Positions 15,361 through 24,206 of a stretch of DNA of 32,821 bases are shown piece after piece. The stretch is from positions 1 through 32,821 of the forward strand of contig JAISVA010000031.1 in the NCBI GenBank assembly GCA_031271815.1. Direction: 5' to 3'. Positions within the stretch are counted from its first letter, which is position 1. Each line of letters starts with the position of its first letter. The notes beneath the pieces are model-generated. The model was not told the origin of the DNA. It saw nothing but the letters and a program-made list of their open reading frames with translations, and did not search any database. This stretch comes from Prevotellaceae bacterium. GTDB lineage: Bacteria > Bacteroidota > Bacteroidia > Bacteroidales > Paludibacteraceae. Both the position numbers and the translations under genes were made by a program.

Positions 15361-16068
15361 TTATTTTTTCACGATGTCTAACAGTTGTACGTCGAAGAAA
15401 AGGATGGAATTTGCAGGAATATTCCCTACCGGATTTTCACCGTATCCAAGCTCGGAAGGAATAACGATTTCCCATTCTGATCCGACAGGCATCATGGTCA
15501 ATGCTTCGGTCCAACCCGGAATTACTGCGCCAACAGGGAATTCGGCAGGTTCGCCACGCTCTACCGAGCTGTCAAAAACGGTTCCGTCCGCCAGTTTTCC
15601 TGTGTAGTGTACTTTTACAACATCTTCTTTCGTTGGAATAGCTCCATTGCCTTCTTTCAAAATTCTATATTGCAGGCCGCTTTCGGTAACTTTAACCCCT
15701 TCCTTTTGGCTGTTTTCAAATAAAAGTTGCGTATTTTTAAGCGTTGCTTCATTTTTATCCTTTTCTGTCATTTTGGTAAAAAATGCCTGGAGAAGCGGGA
15801 AAAGCTCGTCCTGTTTGATTTGGTAGTTTGCGGTATCTTCTTTAAGTCCCTGCATAAATCCTTTGATCAGTATTTCCTTGTTTACTTCCATGCCGCCCGG
15901 AAAATCTTTCAGGTTTTGAGCGTATCCCGAACCTGCGCTTAATCCGAGTGCGTAACTGACTGTGTCAATTTCGGTAACCATTTTGGCTTTTGAGGTACCT
16001 TGCTGACAAGACGAAAGAGCTACTCCTGCAAGAAGTGCCGCTCCTACTAAAAATTTTGCTGTTTTCAT
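15361..16068 (-). CDS. FKBP-type peptidyl-prolyl isomerase, lipoprotein
   Basis: This 235-residue protein is an FKBP with an FkpA/Mip-like N-terminal dimerisation region. The signal peptide ends in the lipobox VALSSC (Cys21), predicting a lipid anchor. [19 protein letters not shown] opens the helical domain (about residues 30-120). The FKBP domain (about 130-235) has [33 protein letters not shown] and [19 protein letters not shown], with the active-site aromatic and Asp positions kept. It catalyses cis-trans isomerisation of Xaa-Pro bonds and probably chaperones exported proteins at the membrane. It is the last of three tandem paralogues, 20 bp after the second. Confidence 0.92.
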   Translation of the reverse strand: MKTAKFLVGAALLAGVALSSCQQGTSKAKMVTEIDTVSYALGLSAGSGYAQNLKDFPGGMEVNKEILIKGFMQGLKEDTANYQIKQDELFPLLQAFFTKMTEKDKNEATLKNTQLLFENSQKEGVKVTESGLQYRILKEGNGAIPTKEDVVKVHYTGKLADGTVFDSSVERGEPAEFPVGAVIPGWTEALTMMPVGSEWEIVIPSELGYGENPVGNIPANSILFFDVQLLDIVKK

Positions 16069-16088
16069 TTGTTTTTTATTTTTAAAAA

Positions 16089-16841
16089 TTAATTACTTTT
16101 CTGGTATGGTTCAAACTGAAATTTGGCTCCGTTGTTCGTCTCTTGTGCCGGTGTAACATCCAGCAATTCGACATCAAAAATCAGGATAGAGTTGGGTTTA
16201 ATCTTCCCTGTGGCACGCGAACCGTAGGCAAGCGCCGGGGGAATAAAAAAACGGTATTTAGAGCCGACGGACATCAGCTGTACTCCTTCCGTCCAACCGG
16301 GAATTACTTTGTCCAGGTCAAACTCAATCGGAGTTCCCCGCTCTATGGAACTATCAAAAACAGTGCCGTCGGTCAGCGTTCCGTGATAATGCACTTTTAC
16401 CTTATCGGTTGCTTTTGGTTGGGCTCCATTGCCTTGCGTCAATACTTCATATTGAAGACCTGATGCTGTTGTAACAACATTTTTATTTTTCTTATTGTTC
16501 TCAAAAAATAAATTATTTTCCGTTTCCGCCTTCTTAGCCTGGTCGGCTTCTGCCTTCATTAAATATGTTTGAATAACTTCCATTATTTTTGTCCGGTCTA
16601 ACAAAAGATTGGCGGTATCGGCTTTCAATTCTTTAGTCATAGCTTCGATGAAGAGGTCGGTTTGTAACGGTCCGCCCGGAATAGTCTCCAGGTTTTTTCT
16701 CAAATCACCTCCGACTTGCATTCCAAAAGCGTAACTAACGGAATCCAAGGATGATTTCATCGTGCTTTTTGCCGCTTTTTTGGGCGCTGCCTGAACCGAA
16801 AGGAAAGTTCCGAGCAGTAAAAAAAATAAGATATTTTTCAT
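16089..16841 (-). CDS. FKBP-type peptidyl-prolyl isomerase, periplasmic
   Basis: The middle FKBP paralogue has 250 residues. [20 protein letters not shown] is a classical signal peptide without a lipobox Cys, so a soluble periplasmic protein is predicted. The helical N-domain begins at [20 protein letters not shown] and the FKBP domain (about residues 130-235) carries [33 protein letters not shown] and [19 protein letters not shown]. About 20 residues rich in polar side chains follow the domain ([18 protein letters not shown]). It lies 11 bp after the first FKBP gene and 20 bp before the third, consistent with one transcript from the promoter at 17480. Confidence 0.92.
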   Translation of the reverse strand: MKNILFFLLLGTFLSVQAAPKKAAKSTMKSSLDSVSYAFGMQVGGDLRKNLETIPGGPLQTDLFIEAMTKELKADTANLLLDRTKIMEVIQTYLMKAEADQAKKAETENNLFFENNKKNKNVVTTASGLQYEVLTQGNGAQPKATDKVKVHYHGTLTDGTVFDSSIERGTPIEFDLDKVIPGWTEGVQLMSVGSKYRFFIPPALAYGSRATGKIKPNSILIFDVELLDVTPAQETNNGAKFQFEPYQKSN

Positions 16842-16852
16842 TTTGTAAAAAA

Positions 16853-17437
16853 TTATAAGATTTCGAGTAATTCTACATCAAAAACGAGTGTAGAGTTTGG
16901 TCCGATAATATCTCCGGCTCCGTGTTCGCCATATCCCAATTCGGATGGGATAAATAAACGCCACTTGGATCCGACCGGCATCAGTTGCAATGCTTCGACC
17001 CAACCCGGAATTACTTGATTAACAGGGAAATCAGCCGGCTGATTGCGTTGATATGAGCTGTCGAAAACATTTCCGTTGATCAGTCTGCCTTCATAATGGC
17101 AACGCACGGAATCGGTAGCTTTGGGTTTTGCTCCTTCTCCGGCTTGCAGCACTTCATATTGCAATCCGCTCGGTGTAGTCACAACTCCGGCTTTTCCCTT
17201 GTTTACCGCAAGAAATTCTTCGCCGGCTTTTTTATTGATAATGTCCGCCTCCTGTTGTAATTTGGAAAAATAGTTGTTCATGATTTGCTTAGCCTCTTCA
17301 TAGCTCATTTCCGGTTGTTTGTTTTCAAATACATCGTTCATTGCTTTCGTAAATTTCTCCACGTTCAACCCTTTAATTCCCGTTCCCAGGAAATTGTTAG
17401 CCATACTAAGACCTAACGCATAACTTATTTCTTCCAT
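16853..17437 (-). CDS. FKBP-type peptidyl-prolyl isomerase, cytosolic
   Basis: The first gene of the tandem set encodes 194 residues with no signal peptide. It begins directly at MEEISYALGLSMANNFLGTG, the point where the paralogues have their mature helical domain. The FKBP domain (about residues 90-194) has VRCHYEGRLINGNVFDSS, VIPGWVEALQLMPVG and [21 protein letters not shown] cytosolic location is therefore predicted. The start at 17437 follows a short AT-rich leader, and the -7 box is 43 bp upstream, so a missed longer signal-bearing start is unlikely. The three products share the same motif order, which points to duplication followed by sorting to three places. Confidence 0.92.
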   Translation of the reverse strand: MEEISYALGLSMANNFLGTGIKGLNVEKFTKAMNDVFENKQPEMSYEEAKQIMNNYFSKLQQEADIINKKAGEEFLAVNKGKAGVVTTPSGLQYEVLQAGEGAKPKATDSVRCHYEGRLINGNVFDSSYQRNQPADFPVNQVIPGWVEALQLMPVGSKWRLFIPSELGYGEHGAGDIIGPNSTLVFDVELLEIL

Positions 17438-17479
17438 TTTTTAAGATTCTTGTTGTATAAAATAAACTTTCTAATCGCG

Positions 17480-17487
17480 CAAAGATA
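17480..17487 (-). promoter_or_regulatory. -7 box of the FKBP operon promoter
   Basis: The minus strand reads TATCTTTG followed by CGCG, a match to TAnnTTTG, 43 bp before the ATG at 17437. No -33 box is obvious. The second and third FKBP genes show no promoter of their own. Confidence 0.5.
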
Positions 17488-17570
17488 AGTTATTTCTTTT
17501 ATTATCGGTTTATTTTAGAAATAAAAAATAAACAACTTATGATAATTAATTCAAGTTGCCGGTTGATTTC

Positions 17571-17610
17571 AAGTCTGAAGTTAATGCCATTTGACATTAA
17601 CTTCGGACTT
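17571..17610. terminator. strong hairpin between acyltransferase and FKBP operon
   Basis: AAGTCTGAAGTTAATG at 17571-17586 pairs with CATTAACTTCGGACTT at 17595-17610 at 15 of 16 positions (the exception is a G-U or A-C pair) across an 8-base loop. It follows the acyltransferase stop by about 85 bp. There is no clear U tract, so termination is a probable but unproven role. Confidence 0.45.
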
Positions 17611-17694
17611 CGAAATAGAAATTATTTTGAGATACATAAATAGAAACTTAAATGAATTATTTCCCGTAAAGTCTTTGTGGGAAACATGTACAGT

Positions 17695-18762
17695 CTATTT
17701 GTTTTTTCTTTCTAAAAAGCGCTTTTCTACCAGATGCCAGGATAACCAGGCTAAAAGTAACGTTGAAAAAACTACAGGCAAAAAAGCGATAAAATTATTG
17801 TTATTGAAAAGATTAAGCGATATGAACAGCTGAATAACCGGAAAATGAAACAGATAAATCCCGTAAGAAATGTCACCGTATTTCCCCGCTTTGTTTAAGA
17901 AAGGTAAAGAAAAGGCAATCGTAAAAATAACAATTCCTAAAGCCATCGGATATAGAAAAAAAACAAAATCATTCGAGCGAAAAAGAACTGCCGGAAGAGC
18001 AATCAAAAAAAGGGCAAACCGATATTTAAAAAAGATCTTAAAATAAAACAGAAGAAAGGCTCCCGAAATAAAAAATGAGAGTTGAAAGAAGACTTGACGA
18101 GCTAACATTTCGTAAATTTCATTACCGGTTGTGAGATATAAATAATCCATACTGCGATTGAAAATGATTGAAAAAAGATAAATTCCTCCCAACACAATCC
18201 TTTTATCCCAACGACGGAGTAACCAGGCAATAAATGGAACGGAGAGATAGAGCAAAAGCTCAATTTTAATCGTCCAGAGAGAGCCGTTTACGGCGGTCAT
18301 TTCCGGATTTTCGGTAAAAACACCCGGTAAAGACGGCTGAATAAAATTCAGAAACGATAAGTTGGCTGCCAGGTATTTAAAAAATACGGGAGAAGAAAAA
18401 TATTGTCCTGCTAACAAATCGCTTAAAAAAACCAGGCCGAAAGCGCATAGTAAAACAACCAGTATATAGGCGGGCATAATTCTTCTCGCCCTCTTTTGGA
18501 AGTAGTCTTTCAACGAGTGTGAACGATAGAAGCTTCGCATAATCAAAAAGCCGCTGATAACAAAAAAACCGTGCACTGCCATAGCCGAAGAGATTGGCAG
18601 GTACCAATTTTGACCGGTCAGTCCGGAATAATGATTGCACATGACCGAAAAAGCTAAAAGCAACCTGAGGAAATCAAAGTTATTTGCAGACGGAATAGCC
18701 TGAAAAATATTGCTGCCCTGTTTTCTGGACACATCAATTCGTTCATTCAAAAATTCGTTCAT
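17695..18762 (-). CDS. acyltransferase-3 family (OafA/YrhL-like) membrane protein
   Basis: This 355-residue integral membrane protein belongs to the acyltransferase-3 family, which transfers acetyl or other acyl groups to sugars of envelope polysaccharides. NNFDFLRLLLAFSVMCNHYS contains the conserved N-terminal Arg and the key His, and VHGFFVISGFLIMRSFY and FQKRARRIMPAYILVV are the second and third signature blocks. About ten hydrophobic segments are visible, and the protein ends in the typical SWHLVEKRFLERK. The target glycan is unknown and no polysaccharide gene cluster is adjacent. The ATG at 18762 is inside a 16 bp tandem repeat that also holds a second, out-of-frame ATG at 18746. The promoter box is about 120 bp upstream. 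Confidence 0.88.
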   Translation of the reverse strand: MNEFLNERIDVSRKQGSNIFQAIPSANNFDFLRLLLAFSVMCNHYSGLTGQNWYLPISSAMAVHGFFVISGFLIMRSFYRSHSLKDYFQKRARRIMPAYILVVLLCAFGLVFLSDLLAGQYFSSPVFFKYLAANLSFLNFIQPSLPGVFTENPEMTAVNGSLWTIKIELLLYLSVPFIAWLLRRWDKRIVLGGIYLFSIIFNRSMDYLYLTTGNEIYEMLARQVFFQLSFFISGAFLLFYFKIFFKYRFALFLIALPAVLFRSNDFVFFLYPMALGIVIFTIAFSLPFLNKAGKYGDISYGIYLFHFPVIQLFISLNLFNNNNFIAFLPVVFSTLLLAWLSWHLVEKRFLERKNK

Positions 18763-18775
18763 TCAAAAATTCGTT
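18736..18775. repeat. 16 bp tandem repeat, 2.5 copies, over the acyltransferase start codon
   Basis: AATTCGTTCATTCAAA occurs at 18736-18751 and 18752-18767, followed by a half copy AATTCGTT to 18775. Each full copy contains CAT, an ATG on the minus strand (18746 and 18762). Because 16 is not a multiple of three, a change in copy number would alter which ATG is in frame with the enzyme. Confidence 0.9.
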
Positions 18776-18882
18776 AAATTTTTAGCGCATATCAGCCATA
18801 TTACTCCCAGTATCAAATTCAATGAGTTTGATAAACACACAGGTGCAAGGGACACGAAGCTGTGCTTATTCTTTCATTTTTT

Positions 18883-18914
18883 CAAAGGTAAATTAAATTA
18901 TTTGAAATCACAAC
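18883..18914 (-). promoter_or_regulatory. promoter of the acyltransferase gene
   Basis: The minus strand has TACCTTTG (complement of 18883-18890) with GTTG (complement of 18911-18914) exactly 20 bp upstream, close to TTTG-N20-TAnnTTTG. The leader to the ATG at 18762 is about 115 bases long. Confidence 0.5.
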
Positions 18915-18948
18915 CGGAAAGGTAAGATGACACACTTTATCCTGTTTT

Positions 18949-21042
18949 TCAAAGCCTTTTGTCAAAATACGTTTTAACCTTTATCATCAGATGCACGCGA
19001 TCCGCTCCCAATACGTTGTGTGCATACCCCGGATAGACGAAATAGTCGACCTGTTTTCGCGATGAAATCGCTTTTTTCAACAACGAAAGCGTATGTTGCC
19101 ACAGTACCACCGGGTCGTTGTCGCAGTGAATAAGCAACAAATCTCCCTGCAGATTCCCGATAAAATTTCGCAGGTTGTTCTCCCTGTATCCCGCCGCGTT
19201 TTCTTTCGGCACTTCCATATACCGTTCGGTGTACATTGCCTCGTAAAACGCCCAGTCGATCACCGCACCGCCCGCTACTCCCACACCAAACAGTTCCGTT
19301 TTAAGCATCAGAGACGTAGCCATAAATCCGCCGAAGCTCCAGCCGTAAACGCCCACACGGTTTTTATCCACATAATTTTTGTTCGAAAATAGCCATTTCA
19401 TCGCAAATGTATAGTCTTCCGACTGTGCTTTTCCGATATTCATCCGGATTGCTTCTTCAAACTTTTTTCCGCGATAAGCCGAACCTCGGGGGTCGATATA
19501 AAACACTACATACCCGGCATCCGCCATCAGATAATCGAAACCCTTTGTGCCGGAGACCCATTCATTGCGAATCAGTTGGACATGCGGACCGCCGTAAACA
19601 TAAAACACGACCGGGTATTTTTTTCGAGGACTTATTTTTTGCGGACGGACAATGCGATAGTAAAGTTCATGCGTATTTTCGCTTTGCCGAATGATGCCTG
19701 TTTCAATCCTGGGCATCATATAACCGGTGTACGGATCAGGCGAGATGTGAAGTTCGCGAATAATTCTCCCATCCTGCAATGAACGTAAAAATGATTTTCC
19801 AGGAATGGATATTGTATTAAAAACATCGATGAAAACATCGTTTTTTTCAGAAAATGCGATTTGATGTACTCCGTCTTCCGGCGTCAATAACGCAATGTTT
19901 CCCTGTTCAAGATGAACCGAACAGAGGTTCCGGTTCAGGGGCGATAATATTGTAGACAAAAAGATCAGTTGCCCGTTCTTCCTGTCATATCCCGTCAATT
20001 CGGTTACTTCCCAGTTTCCCTTGGTCAGTTGCCGGATAAAATTACCGTTTTCATCGTATAAATAGAGATGGTTAAAACCGTCGCGCCGGCTTTGCCAAAC
20101 GAAATAACCGGGATTTTTATCCGGAAAAAACAGCGGATGCTGTGGTTCCGTATATTTTTCATCTGGCTCCGAAAACAGTATTTTTTCTAATTGTCCGTTT
20201 TCGGAAGAATACCGTTTTACCCGGCATTCTTTTTGTGCACGGTTCAATTCGGCCAGATAAATATGCTTTTCGTCGGGACTCCAACTGATGCAAGTGAGGT
20301 AAGCCTCCTTTTCATCGGGCGATTCCAGGAACAAAAGCTCGTTTTTATCGACATTATAAACTCCCAGGCGTACCTGCTGGCTTCTTTTTCCCGCCATCGG
20401 ATATTTGATTTTTTGCAATGTTGCAACCGGATCTTTCACACAAACCAGCGGATAATCGGTTACGCCACGCTCGTCCACTTTATAAAATGCCAGCATTGAA
20501 CCAGCTGGCGACCAGAACGTTCCTTTTGTAATTCCAAATTCGCTGCGAGAAGCTGCCTGTCCGGCTGTCACCGCTTTGTTTTTATCCGAAAAGACGGTCG
20601 TGATTTTTCCGTCAATGCTTAACAGGTAAAGTCCATTCCGCATAGTATAGGCAAAAACTCCTTTTTCCTCGTTGAAATCAAAGTTTTTCCATTCTTTTTC
20701 TATCCGGATAACATTTATGAATTCTTTTCTCCGGCAATCAAGAAACAGGATTTTTTGTTGCACCTGTATCCAGCAGCTATCCGCCTGCTCTTTCATCCAG
20801 TGAATTTCCGGAAATTTCTTCAGCTCCTTTATATTTTCTTTTCTCAAAAGTTGGTTCAATTCCTTAAGCGACAATTCCCAGATAATCTCACCGGAAGCAA
20901 TATCATTTGCTTTCAGTCTGTTTTTTAAAATATACACATAACTTTCGTCATAAAAACGGACTTGTTCCGGCGCTTCCGGCAGAAAGCGGTCGGAATGGGG
21001 ATTTCCGGGGATAAATTCTTCGGTGGATAATTTTTTAACCAT
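18949..21042 (-). CDS. S9 family (dipeptidyl-peptidase IV-like) serine peptidase
   Basis: This 697-residue protein has the DPP IV layout: an N-terminal beta-propeller (to about residue 430, with MLAFYKVDERGVTDYPLVCV and SRRDGFNHLYLYDENGNFIR) and a C-terminal alpha/beta hydrolase. The catalytic Ser569 is in YGWSFGGFMA, Asp643 in CDNDPVV and His675 in GYAHNVLG. YVYGGPHVQLIRNEW forms the oxyanion-side loop. Family members release N-terminal dipeptides, often after Pro or Ala. Bacteroidota relatives usually carry a signal peptide, but here translation starts at MVKKLSTEEFIPG and an in-frame TAA stands five codons upstream, so none is available. The Asp motif DNDPVV differs from the common DDNV. 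A cytosolic location is therefore predicted. Confidence 0.87.
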   Translation of the reverse strand: MVKKLSTEEFIPGNPHSDRFLPEAPEQVRFYDESYVYILKNRLKANDIASGEIIWELSLKELNQLLRKENIKELKKFPEIHWMKEQADSCWIQVQQKILFLDCRRKEFINVIRIEKEWKNFDFNEEKGVFAYTMRNGLYLLSIDGKITTVFSDKNKAVTAGQAASRSEFGITKGTFWSPAGSMLAFYKVDERGVTDYPLVCVKDPVATLQKIKYPMAGKRSQQVRLGVYNVDKNELLFLESPDEKEAYLTCISWSPDEKHIYLAELNRAQKECRVKRYSSENGQLEKILFSEPDEKYTEPQHPLFFPDKNPGYFVWQSRRDGFNHLYLYDENGNFIRQLTKGNWEVTELTGYDRKNGQLIFLSTILSPLNRNLCSVHLEQGNIALLTPEDGVHQIAFSEKNDVFIDVFNTISIPGKSFLRSLQDGRIIRELHISPDPYTGYMMPRIETGIIRQSENTHELYYRIVRPQKISPRKKYPVVFYVYGGPHVQLIRNEWVSGTKGFDYLMADAGYVVFYIDPRGSAYRGKKFEEAIRMNIGKAQSEDYTFAMKWLFSNKNYVDKNRVGVYGWSFGGFMATSLMLKTELFGVGVAGGAVIDWAFYEAMYTERYMEVPKENAAGYRENNLRNFIGNLQGDLLLIHCDNDPVVLWQHTLSLLKKAISSRKQVDYFVYPGYAHNVLGADRVHLMIKVKTYFDKRL

Positions 21043-21174
21043 TTTTATTTCAGATTAAGAGTGTACTTAAAATTCTGCTAATTTTTCTCGGCAAAGAAAC
21101 TTAATCTGTTTCAATTACCCAAAAATTCAATAAAAAATAGTATTTTCGCAGATATTATTATCCCAAATTTCACC

Positions 21175-21609
21175 ATGCAAGTAAAAATCATCAATAAATC
21201 AAAGCACGCGCTGCCCGAGTATGCTACCGGACTTTCGGCAGGAATGGACTTACGCGCCAACCTGGACGAACCGGTCGAGTTAAAGCCGCTTGAACGAAAA
21301 TTAATCCCGACAGGATTGTTTATTGCCCTGCCGGCAGGATATGAAGCGCAAATCAGACCACGAAGCGGATTAGCCGTGAAGGCGGGAATTACCGTGCTTA
21401 ACAGTCCCGGAACGATTGACGCCGATTACCGAGGCGAAATCAAAGTCATTCTGATCAACCTTTCTTCCGAAACGTTTGTTATTCAAGACGGCGAGCGGAT
21501 CTGCCAGATGGTCGTTGCCGGACACGCTTCGGTACAGTGGGAAAAGTCCGAATTGCTCGATGAAACGGAACGCGGAGCAGGCGGTTTCGGACATACCGGA
21601 AAAAAATAA
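21175..21609 (+). CDS. dut: dUTP diphosphatase
   Basis: This 144-residue trimeric dUTPase hydrolyses dUTP to dUMP and pyrophosphate, keeping uracil out of DNA and feeding thymidylate synthesis. All five motifs are visible: AGMDLRA (22-28), RPRSGLA (61-67), [13 protein letters not shown] (79-91) with the catalytic Asp and the uracil-binding Tyr, ERICQMVV, and the C-terminal P-loop-like [10 protein letters not shown] (133-142). Length matches the family. It is the first gene of a group continuing with the TPR gene 13 bp downstream, an arrangement I recall from other Bacteroidales. A weak -7-like TATTTTCG lies at 21141-21148. Confidence 0.96.
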   Translation: MQVKIINKSKHALPEYATGLSAGMDLRANLDEPVELKPLERKLIPTGLFIALPAGYEAQIRPRSGLAVKAGITVLNSPGTIDADYRGEIKVILINLSSETFVIQDGERICQMVVAGHASVQWEKSELLDETERGAGGFGHTGKK

Positions 21610-21622
21610 AAAGCAAAAAACA

Positions 21623-23422
21623 ATGCAAGCAATAGTAATGTTGAACACAAAGACACAACAAGATAAAAATTTCGCGCTTTCGCCTCTTCGTGCTTTCGTG
21701 CTTTTAGCATTATGTCTTTTCGTAATTTTACCCTCCTTCGGAAAACAAAAGCCGGTTGCCGTTTCGCAAAAGCAGGAAACGGCTATTCGGGCAGAAGAGA
21801 AGAGAAAGTTTGATTATTACTTTCTGGAAGCATTGCGGCAAAAGATGCGGGGCAACCGGGATGCCGCCGCCGACAATCTCTTGCGCTGCTACTACATTGA
21901 TCCTGAAAATGCCACCGTGTTTTCCGAACTGGCAAATCTGAATATTTCAGCCGGTCACATTCCTTTGGCTAAAAAATATATGATTGAAGCGGTCAGGCTG
22001 GAACCCGAAAATTTTTGGATGAAACAGGCACTGGTTCAACTTTACCTTCAAAACAAGGAGTACAGGCAGGCGGCGGAAGTGAGCGAAGAGATTCTTAAGA
22101 AACATCCCGAAAAGAAAGAATATTACTACATTCTTGCATCCTTGTACGCACAGATGCAGCAGCCGCAGAAAGCCATTCAGGCGTTAGACAGTTTTGAAGA
22201 AAGAAACGGAACAAACGAACAGGTTGCACTGGAAAAATTCAAGTTGTATATCTCTGCAAAAAATCAGAAAAAAGCATTCAATGAAATTGATAAACTCATA
22301 AAAGCGTTTCCGAAACAGACGAAGTATCAGACATTGAAGGGTGATCTTTATCTTGTGCTCGACAACGAAATGGAGGCGGAAAAAACCTATCGTTCTGTGC
22401 TGGCAAATTATCCGGACGAGCCGTTGGCAACCAACCAGTTGGGACTTTTATATATCCGGCAGGGAAAAACGGCGGAGGGACTGGCATTATTGTCTTCGGT
22501 GCTGCAAGACAAAGCGACTGATTATGAGTTGAAAAAAAGCATACTCAGCTTTATTTCCCAGGACAGCATACTGGCAACTGCTGTCAATGATACTATTTAT
22601 CTGAACGTAATCAAATCGTATCCCGAAGAAGAACTTTCATACTTGATTTACGCTGCCTATCTGTTGGATCAGAACAAGGAAGAAGGCATCGGGTATATTC
22701 GCAAAGCGCTGGAAATTAATCCGAAATACGAAGATTCGTGGCTGATGCTGGTGAACTATTATTCGATGAAGAACGACACGGCCGGAATGCTGAACGCCAC
22801 GCGCGAAGCCGTCGAGCATTTTCCCGAAAACCCGGAATTTTACTATGCAATGGGAACTGCCGCCCGCTTGAAAAAAGAGCCGGAAACCGCCTTATGGGCA
22901 TGGCGAAAGGCAATTGCGCTACAGAAAGAACGGAATAATTTATTAAGTTCGGCTATCCAGGGTCAGATTGGCGACCTTTATATGGAAAATCACCAAAGAC
23001 AGGAAGCGTTCCTTGCCTATGATACCGCCCTTGTTTACAATGAAAACAACATTTTGGTGTTAAATAATTACGCCTATTTTTTATCGTTAGGCGATGAAAA
23101 TTTGTCGAAAGCCGAGCGTATGAGCGGAAAAGCCGTGGCGGCAGATCCGAAAAATCCGGCATATTTAGATACCTATGCGTGGATTTATTTCAAACAGGGC
23201 GATTACCTGCTGGCGCAAATGTATATCGAACAGGCGTTTGCCAACGGCGGAAACAACGACCCCGATGTACTCGAACATTACGGCGACATTCTCTACAAAA
23301 CGGAAAACAGGGAGAAAGCCCGAAAGATGTGGCAAGCCGCCTGGGAGATGAAAAAAGAGAGCGAAAAGGAAAATAGTATTTTAAAGAAAAAAGCAGAAAC
23401 GGGTGAATATGTGGAAAAGTAA
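21623..23422 (+). CDS. TPR-repeat protein, exported
   Basis: The 599-residue product has an N-terminal hydrophobic segment (RAFVLLALCLFVILPSFG) that acts as signal peptide or anchor. The rest consists of many tetratricopeptide repeats, with recurring patterns such as AKKYMIEAVRLEPENFWMKQ, QAAEVSEEILKKHPEKKEYY and AIQALDSF. TPR superhelices mediate protein-protein contacts, here presumably in the periplasm. The ATG at 21623 is used because the frame opens earlier inside dut; MLNTKTQ at 21638 is an alternative. It overlaps the DUF4292 gene by 14 bp, and the neighbours suggest a scaffold in envelope assembly. No enzyme domain is visible. Confidence 0.85.
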   Translation: MQAIVMLNTKTQQDKNFALSPLRAFVLLALCLFVILPSFGKQKPVAVSQKQETAIRAEEKRKFDYYFLEALRQKMRGNRDAAADNLLRCYYIDPENATVFSELANLNISAGHIPLAKKYMIEAVRLEPENFWMKQALVQLYLQNKEYRQAAEVSEEILKKHPEKKEYYYILASLYAQMQQPQKAIQALDSFEERNGTNEQVALEKFKLYISAKNQKKAFNEIDKLIKAFPKQTKYQTLKGDLYLVLDNEMEAEKTYRSVLANYPDEPLATNQLGLLYIRQGKTAEGLALLSSVLQDKATDYELKKSILSFISQDSILATAVNDTIYLNVIKSYPEEELSYLIYAAYLLDQNKEEGIGYIRKALEINPKYEDSWLMLVNYYSMKNDTAGMLNATREAVEHFPENPEFYYAMGTAARLKKEPETALWAWRKAIALQKERNNLLSSAIQGQIGDLYMENHQRQEAFLAYDTALVYNENNILVLNNYAYFLSLGDENLSKAERMSGKAVAADPKNPAYLDTYAWIYFKQGDYLLAQMYIEQAFANGGNNDPDVLEHYGDILYKTENREKARKMWQAAWEMKKESEKENSILKKKAETGEYVEK

Positions 23423-24200
23423 AAGATATTGTTTTTTTTGTTGCGTAGTTTTCTTGCTGCTGATTGCCTCCTGTAAAACGCAAAAAGTGCGGAAAACAAC
23501 CGGGAAAGAATCGTTGCCGAGCGAGTTGGAATATACAACTTTCAACGTTCCGAAGGCGACATTCACGTTCGTACAAAAACAAAATTCGATAAATGTAAAC
23601 GGTACGGTTCGTATCCGGAAAGACAGCATCATTGTCCTTTCGATTCAGCCGCTATTGGGCGTGGAAGTGGGACGGGCAAGCATTACCCGGCATTCGGTAA
23701 CTGTTGTTGACCGCATAAACAGGCGCTATTTCAAAGCCGATTTTGATTCGCTGCGAAAAGAAACAGGCATAAACATAAACTATTATGCTTTTCAGGCAAT
23801 ATTCACCAATGCGCTGTTCATATATGACAATCCCGGGCAAGTGCAGTCATCGGCTTTTGAAGAGGTGAAAGTGGGCGAACTCTCTCTGCTCCAGACAGAT
23901 AAAGAAGGTCTTATTCAGGAGTTTAACATCAATAACGAAAAACGGGTGATGTCCGGAAGAATGTTTATGAACAGCGAGCCATTTTCTATCGGATGGAATT
24001 ACCAGAATTTCAACTCGCTGGAAAGCGGATATTTCTTTCCCCATCTGGTAAAGATAACCGTTTCGGACGGAAAGGAACAACACCGGATGGACGTTTCATA
24101 CAATAAGATAGAATTAGATAAAAAACTAAATTTCAACTTTCCCGTACCTTCTTCCTACACGCAGGTTACGTTGGAAGAGTTGTTGAAAATGTTACAGTAA
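23409..24200 (+). CDS. DUF4292 family lipoprotein
   Basis: This 263-residue protein matches DUF4292. It opens with MWKSKRYCFFCCVVFLLLIA followed by the lipobox ending SC, so it should be a lipoprotein. The body begins with FTFVQKQNSINVNGTVRIRK and DSIIVLSIQPLLGVEVGRAS. It has a LolB/LolA-like beta pattern as I recall for related families, and the repeated strand stretches toward the C-terminus (FPHLVKITVSDGKEQHRMDV) fit. The function is not established. GTG at 23403 is an alternative start. It overlaps the TPR gene and is followed 6 bp later by the EnvC-like gene, so the four genes from dut look like one operon. Confidence 0.8.
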   Translation: MWKSKRYCFFCCVVFLLLIASCKTQKVRKTTGKESLPSELEYTTFNVPKATFTFVQKQNSINVNGTVRIRKDSIIVLSIQPLLGVEVGRASITRHSVTVVDRINRRYFKADFDSLRKETGININYYAFQAIFTNALFIYDNPGQVQSSAFEEVKVGELSLLQTDKEGLIQEFNINNEKRVMSGRMFMNSEPFSIGWNYQNFNSLESGYFFPHLVKITVSDGKEQHRMDVSYNKIELDKKLNFNFPVPSSYTQVTLEELLKMLQ

Positions 24201-24206
24201 AACGCG

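Noticed and set aside
21476-21622. An earlier start for the TPR protein, within dut
   Set aside because: The extra residues are the shadow of the dut frame, while the signal-like hydrophobic segment begins after 21623.
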